DNA of 7,290 nucleotides, taken from contig JAIRZB010000111.1 of assembly GCA_031267435.1 (NCBI GenBank), positions 1 through 7,290 of the forward strand. Reading direction: 5' to 3'. The notes under the pieces are model-generated. The model did no database searches. It was not told the DNA's origin and saw nothing but the letters and a program-made list of their open reading frames with translations. Origin of the DNA: Puniceicoccales bacterium. Its GTDB lineage: Bacteria; Verrucomicrobiota; Verrucomicrobiia; Opitutales; LL51. Below are positions 4,388 through 7,290 of the stretch, piece by piece. The position numbers and the translations under genes are program-made. Each line of letters starts with the position of its first letter. The first letter of the stretch is position 1.

Positions 4388-6343
4388 ATGACAGACGAAT
4401 TGGAATATCTCTGTAGGAAGTGTCCGCAACTGAAAAAATTGCGCAAAATACAAGAAGACAGCGGGCTGAATGAGAATCAATGGCGTTTCGTAATGCAATT
4501 GTTTGTCAATGCCGGGCGTATTTCGCTTGCGAGAGATTTTTCGAGTCTGTCAGGAAAGCATGATTACAGGAGCGACGAATATATTGATACCCTTGCCACG
4601 CAAAGACCAGGTAAGGATGTTTACTGTGCTGAATTAGGCTGTTCCGAGGCCGATATGACAGGTACAAAAGGCAAAAAAAGCTGTTTCAAAGAACTTGTTC
4701 GTGATCTTAAAGGAGAGGTTATTAACTCCCCAGCCTCGAAAATTGCCTATGACAAAAATGAAAAAGAAGAGGCAGGAATCTTCTATGAAGAGGATGAGAA
4801 AAAGAAAGGCGTGTTTCATTATGCGGGGATCAATCATAATATCTACGCCAAACATATCCTAAACAACTACAAATTGCTGATCCAAGAAAGCGGAAAATAT
4901 TACTTGTACAAAAATAATTGCTGGAAGCCAATCAGCGATATGAAGCTCGAAAGAATCTTGAGGTTCTTTTTTCACAAATTTGAGCCAGGAAGTTGGAATA
5001 CCTCTCTCGCGAATAGATATATGAGCGTTCTGCGCAATGAATGCTGGGACATGGACGATGTATTTCCCTCCGAAAACTATATCAACGTGAAGAATGGCTT
5101 GCTAGACTTGAGAGATTTTACGCTCAAGCCGCACGACAGTAAAATATTCACCACAAATCAAATACCTGTTGTCTGCGACACAGAAAAGTATTCCAAGGAC
5201 GAAAAAACCGACCCCAAAGACAAAAACGGACCCAAAAACAAAAAAACCAACTCCAAGGACGAAAAAAACGATCCCACAGAACTCTGCCCTGCGTTCATGA
5301 AATTTCTTGACACAATTTTTGCCGACCGCAAGGAGAAAACGAAAGTGAAGCTCACGAATTTTATTCAGGAAATGATGGGGTACTGTCTTTCCAACAGCGT
5401 GAAAGCGCACAAATTTTTCTTCCTTGTAGGTGATGGCAGCAATGGGAAAAGTGTTTTGTGTGATGTCCTGACGGAACTTGCCGGAGGAGTGGAAAACGTC
5501 AGCAACGTTGCGCTGAGAAATTTTAGCAAACAATTTGCCTTGGCGCAAATCATGGACAAAACGCTTAATATCTCGACAGAAAACGAAATAGAAGGCAACC
5601 TCGACACGCAGACGTTGAAGGCCATTGTTTCAGGCGAGGCAATGCAAATAGAAGAGAAATTCAAAATGCCCATTTCCCACAGGCCGACGGCGAAATTGAT
5701 CTTCGCGGTCAACACGTTGCCCAAAACAAATGATTCGTCGTTCGGCTTTGGAAGAAGAGTCATTTGCATTCCCTTCAACATACGTTTTGTTGAAGGCAAG
5801 CCGAAAAACGACAGTGAAAAAGAAGCTGACCCTAATCTGATCGATAAGCTCAAAGGAGAAAAAGAACTTGCTGGCATCTTCGAATTTGCTATAGCTGGAC
5901 TAAAAAGGCTAAAGGACAGGGATTACAAATTTGTAATCCCTAAAGTTGTGAGAAAGGCAACGGAAGAGTATGAAGCAATGAACGATCTATATTTGGCGTT
6001 TGTGCGGGAGTGTGTCATAGCTGCCCCTGAAGCCAACAAAGAGGTGACGCAGCAGGATCTTTTGGAAACTTTTCAGGAATGGTGCGCACAGGAAGGTTGG
6101 ACCAAAGAAAGAAACGTGGCAACCAAACCTTTTATGAGAAAATTCAGAAAAGCCATGAAGAAAGCGCAGATTGAATTCAAGGAAGAAACGCATAATAATA
6201 AGGAATACCCTATTTCTGAAATCAGGTTCAGTGAACGGGGAATAGAATTGTGGGAGAAGACGTCTAGAGGGAGGAGTAGTTCACGGTATCGTCCTGTTAG
6301 AACGTTTGAAGACCTGGAAGACGACGATGAATTGCAAGTGTAA
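4388..6343 (+). CDS. P4/D5-type SF3 replicative helicase (primase-helicase lacking the primase domain)
   Basis: The product has 651 residues; the ATG is fixed by AAGGAGG and a strong promoter. The N-terminal 110 residues carry Cys9, Cys12, Cys80, Cys85 and Cys99 and 'SGKHDYRSDEYID', resembling the Cys-containing linker that follows the primase domain in phage primases. No polymerase-type primase domain precedes it. Residues about 160-330 form a D5_N-like region, interrupted by a Lys/Asp/Asn-rich insert (269-296). The SF3 ATPase core follows: Walker A GDGSNGKS (348-355), acidic STENE (396-400), sensor FAVN (439-442) and arginine finger GRRV (455-458). Residues about 545-625 look like the C-terminal winged helix that recognises origin DNA. 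The protein should form a ring helicase that melts the element's origin. Octamer clusters flank the gene on both sides. Family assignment is firm; priming activity and origin specificity are inferred. Confidence 0.92.
   Translation: MTDELEYLCRKCPQLKKLRKIQEDSGLNENQWRFVMQLFVNAGRISLARDFSSLSGKHDYRSDEYIDTLATQRPGKDVYCAELGCSEADMTGTKGKKSCFKELVRDLKGEVINSPASKIAYDKNEKEEAGIFYEEDEKKKGVFHYAGINHNIYAKHILNNYKLLIQESGKYYLYKNNCWKPISDMKLERILRFFFHKFEPGSWNTSLANRYMSVLRNECWDMDDVFPSENYINVKNGLLDLRDFTLKPHDSKIFTTNQIPVVCDTEKYSKDEKTDPKDKNGPKNKKTNSKDEKNDPTELCPAFMKFLDTIFADRKEKTKVKLTNFIQEMMGYCLSNSVKAHKFFFLVGDGSNGKSVLCDVLTELAGGVENVSNVALRNFSKQFALAQIMDKTLNISTENEIEGNLDTQTLKAIVSGEAMQIEEKFKMPISHRPTAKLIFAVNTLPKTNDSSFGFGRRVICIPFNIRFVEGKPKNDSEKEADPNLIDKLKGEKELAGIFEFAIAGLKRLKDRDYKFVIPKVVRKATEEYEAMNDLYLAFVRECVIAAPEANKEVTQQDLLETFQEWCAQEGWTKERNVATKPFMRKFRKAMKKAQIEFKEETHNNKEYPISEIRFSERGIELWEKTSRGRSSSRYRPVRTFEDLEDDDELQV
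5192..5275 (+). repeat. Internal direct repeat coding a Lys/Asp-rich insert in the helicase
   Basis: The 16-mer TCCAAGGACGAAAAAA occurs at 5192-5207 and again at 5252-5267, exactly 60 bases (20 codons) apart, with related A-rich units between. It encodes SKDEKTDPKDKNGPKNKK followed by TNSKDEKNDP. The insert lies in a loop before the ATPase core, so it probably arose by slippage and is tolerated as a flexible linker. Confidence 0.75.
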
Positions 6344-6426
6344 AGATTGTTTGTGGCAAAAGAAAAAGTATTCAAAAATGAATTGGACGAAAAAAGGTAA
6401 AGAGATGGGGAGAAATTGGACAAAAC

Positions 6427-6516
6427 TCAACCCGTCAACCCGACAATCCGAAACGTAAACGAGGAGAAAAAAATTTATGCGCGTTTATGGATTCAAAGTG
6501 GGTGAAGTCGGGTTGA
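6427..6516. repeat. Right octamer cluster and long dyad (TCAACCCGAC / GTCGGGTTGA)
   Basis: Two perfect tandem inverted copies of CGGGTTGA (read TCAACCCG) occupy 6427-6442, followed by a degenerate ACAATCCG (6443-6450). A forward CGGGTTGA is at 6509-6516. The outer arms TCAACCCGAC (6435-6444) and GTCGGGTTGA (6507-6516) are perfect 10-base inverted repeats. Pairing continues inwards with AATCC/GGATT (6445-6449, 6489-6493) and TAAACG/CGTTTA (6456-6461, 6482-6487) around an A-rich centre. The motif is the same as on the left side of the helicase gene. This may be a second replication region comparable in position to P4 crr, or a regulatory site for flanking genes. Confidence 0.7.
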
Positions 6517-6540
6517 AAAGGCAATAAATAAAAACAAAGA

Positions 6541-6627
6541 ATGAGGCAGTTACGTCTTGTAAAAAATCTAAACGGGCAAGAGTTTGATTCTCTTTTGAAG
6601 GAATTGTACTCTAGGTTAGCTGAATAA
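6541..6627 (+). CDS. Doubtful 28-residue reading frame before the PIN gene
   Basis: ATG at 6541 to TAA at 6625-6627 gives MRQLRLVKNLNGQEFDSLLK followed by ELYSRLAE. It looks protein-like (a charged amphipathic helix) and could be the remains of, or a complete, tiny antitoxin or leader peptide. The ribosome binding site is weak (AAAGA only), and a frame of this length arises easily by chance. Listed so that it is not lost. Confidence 0.25.
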   Translation: MRQLRLVKNLNGQEFDSLLKELYSRLAE

Positions 6628-6688
6628 CCATCCATCTCTACATAGCAATCGCAGGCTCTTTGCGCTAAAATATGCAAAGGAAAGGAAG

Positions 6689-7183
6689 ATGGTTGAGATA
6701 AAAAAACTGCGACTGTACTTGGAAACGACCGTATTTAATTATTATTTCGATACAGACCGAAATGGACACGAAGATACAGTCAAGTTGTTTGAAGCAATTG
6801 GGGCAGGGAAATTTGAAGGCTATACGTCGAGATATGCTGTTTCTGAAATTGAAATGACAACGGAACCGAAGTGCAGTAGAATGTTGGATCTCATTACAAA
6901 ATACGGTATTTCCGTATTTGATTTTGATGAAGTCTCTAAATTACTTGCGAATAGATACATCTCTGAAAGCATTTTCACAGAGAATCAGCGCCTTGACAGT
7001 TTGCATGTTGCTGTAGCATCTGTACATGCTCTCGATTGTTTGATTTCTTATAATTTTAAACACATCAATCGGGCACGAACAAAAGTCTACACAACTACAA
7101 TCAACCAAGAAGAAGGCTATAATGGAATTGTTATCCTTACCTCCGGGGAGGTGTTGAACATTGAAACCCTACAATTCATTTGA
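6689..7183 (+). CDS. PIN-domain protein, probable toxin-type ribonuclease
   Basis: The product has 164 residues; AAGGAAAGGA lies just before the ATG at 6689. The start 'LRLYLETTVFNYYFDTD' (8-23) corresponds to PIN motif 1, with Glu12 where most PIN proteins have Asp. I recall 'yLETTVFNYyFd' as typical of one PIN subgroup. 'YTSRYAVSEIEM' (45-56) supplies the second acidic region (Glu53, Glu55). 'RLDSLHVAVASVHALDCLIS' (101-120) and 'YNFKHINR' (121-128) give motif 3 (Asp103, Asp116) and the usual strand-Asn ending. PIN proteins are metal-dependent RNases, often the toxin of type II toxin-antitoxin pairs. The following gene overlaps its end by 23 bases, which fits a co-regulated pair. Whether this one is toxic, or a housekeeping or defence RNase, cannot be read from sequence. 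Confidence 0.85.
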   Translation: MVEIKKLRLYLETTVFNYYFDTDRNGHEDTVKLFEAIGAGKFEGYTSRYAVSEIEMTTEPKCSRMLDLITKYGISVFDFDEVSKLLANRYISESIFTENQRLDSLHVAVASVHALDCLISYNFKHINRARTKVYTTTINQEEGYNGIVILTSGEVLNIETLQFI

Positions 7184-7290
7184 AGATGAGCTTGACGCTA
7201 TACGTTTGGCAATCTACGAGGAAATTAAAGATATGACGCCGGAAGAAGAAACAGCTTATTTTAGGAGGAAAACTGAGCCAATTATTAAGA
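7161..7290 (+). CDS. Small protein paired with the PIN gene (partial, TTG start)
   Basis: The frame begins at TTG 7161, the only possible start after an in-frame TGA at 7155-7157, with GGGGAGG (7145-7151) nine bases upstream inside the PIN gene. It overlaps the PIN coding end by 23 bases and is open to the window edge (43 codons). The visible protein starts MKPYNSFEDELDAIRLAIYE and continues with 'EIKDMTPEEETAYFRRKTEP'. I recall such 'AIRL-IYEETK-MTPEE--Y' proteins (about 60-70 residues) behind PIN genes of this subgroup. The natural reading is an antitoxin or regulatory partner that caps the PIN protein. This is inferred from gene order; no DNA-binding motif is visible in the part seen. Confidence 0.75.
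   Translation, partial: MKPYNSFEDELDAIRLAIYEEIKDMTPEEETAYFRRKTEPIIK

Larger units (their letters stand above)
6344..6688. other. Non-coding region downstream of the helicase, with octamer cluster
   Basis: The 345 bases between the helicase and PIN genes hold the right octamer cluster and a long dyad (6427-6516). There is also a pair of AATTGGAC direct repeats (6381-6388 and 6414-6421) and the doubtful 28-codon frame at 6541-6627. No clear terminator is seen after the helicase stop. No convincing promoter with normal spacing is seen before the PIN gene. Confidence 0.65.

Noticed and set aside
5102..5548. Minus-strand frame opposite the helicase
   Set aside because: Shadow of the helicase gene; its Phe/Val/Leu runs are the reverse of the Lys/Asp-rich insert.
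6643..6671. Promoter for the PIN gene (TAGCAA / TAAAAT, 17-base spacing)
   Set aside because: The -35 matches poorly and the start point would fall on the ribosome binding site.

Overview
The window looks like accessory DNA from a low- to mid-GC anaerobic bacterium. The best host clue is the end of the secreted protein at 605-1294: a Gly-rich stretch with one Cys, then a hydrophobic helix and a Lys-rich tip. This resembles the Synergist-CTERM sorting signal, so Synergistota is the first guess. A Negativicutes or other Firmicutes host is not excluded, because the repressor, helicase and PIN-type genes occur widely in gut and oral anaerobes. No rRNA, tRNA or CRISPR array was seen.

Layout from left to right. 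(1) 1-496 is a regulatory module. A partial XRE-type repressor is read leftwards, with its promoter and a dyad operator candidate. A rightward promoter faces away from it and drives a 59-residue small protein. (2) 605-2658 is a rightward run of a secreted CTERM-type protein, an exported protein with a C-terminal OB-fold (tRNA_anti-like) domain overlapping it by 4 bases, and a 114-residue one-helix membrane protein. The run is closed by a strong hairpin terminator at 2727-2770. (3) 2996-3546 encodes a 51-residue zinc-ribbon protein and a 126-residue Gly/Ala-rich protein resembling DUF697. (4) 3547-4387 has no intact gene. It holds a broken remnant of a second CTERM-like protein overlapping strong inverted repeats, about 240 bases with nothing clear, and then an octamer cluster with a hairpin. 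(5) 4388-6343 is a 651-residue P4/D5-type SF3 helicase with a very good promoter and ribosome binding site. (6) 6344-6688 is non-coding apart from a doubtful 28-codon frame, and carries a second cluster of the same octamer. (7) 6689-7290 is a PIN-domain gene overlapping a small downstream gene that runs off the end, probably a toxin-antitoxin-like pair.

The main unlisted structure is the octamer CGGGTNGA. Left of the helicase it occurs as three perfect tandem copies (CGGGTGGA), an inverted CGGGTTGA and two degenerate copies. Right of the helicase it occurs as two tandem inverted copies, a degenerate third and an opposing copy. Both clusters form dyads. Known P4-like satellites replicate through an origin and a second required region (ori and crr), both bound by the alpha helicase-primase at short iterons. 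I infer that this window carries the replication and regulatory core of a satellite-like or plasmid-like integrated element. The secreted, membrane and zinc-ribbon genes would be its cargo, and the PIN pair a stability or defence accessory. No integrase, capsid gene or attachment site is visible, so the element's type and limits remain inference.
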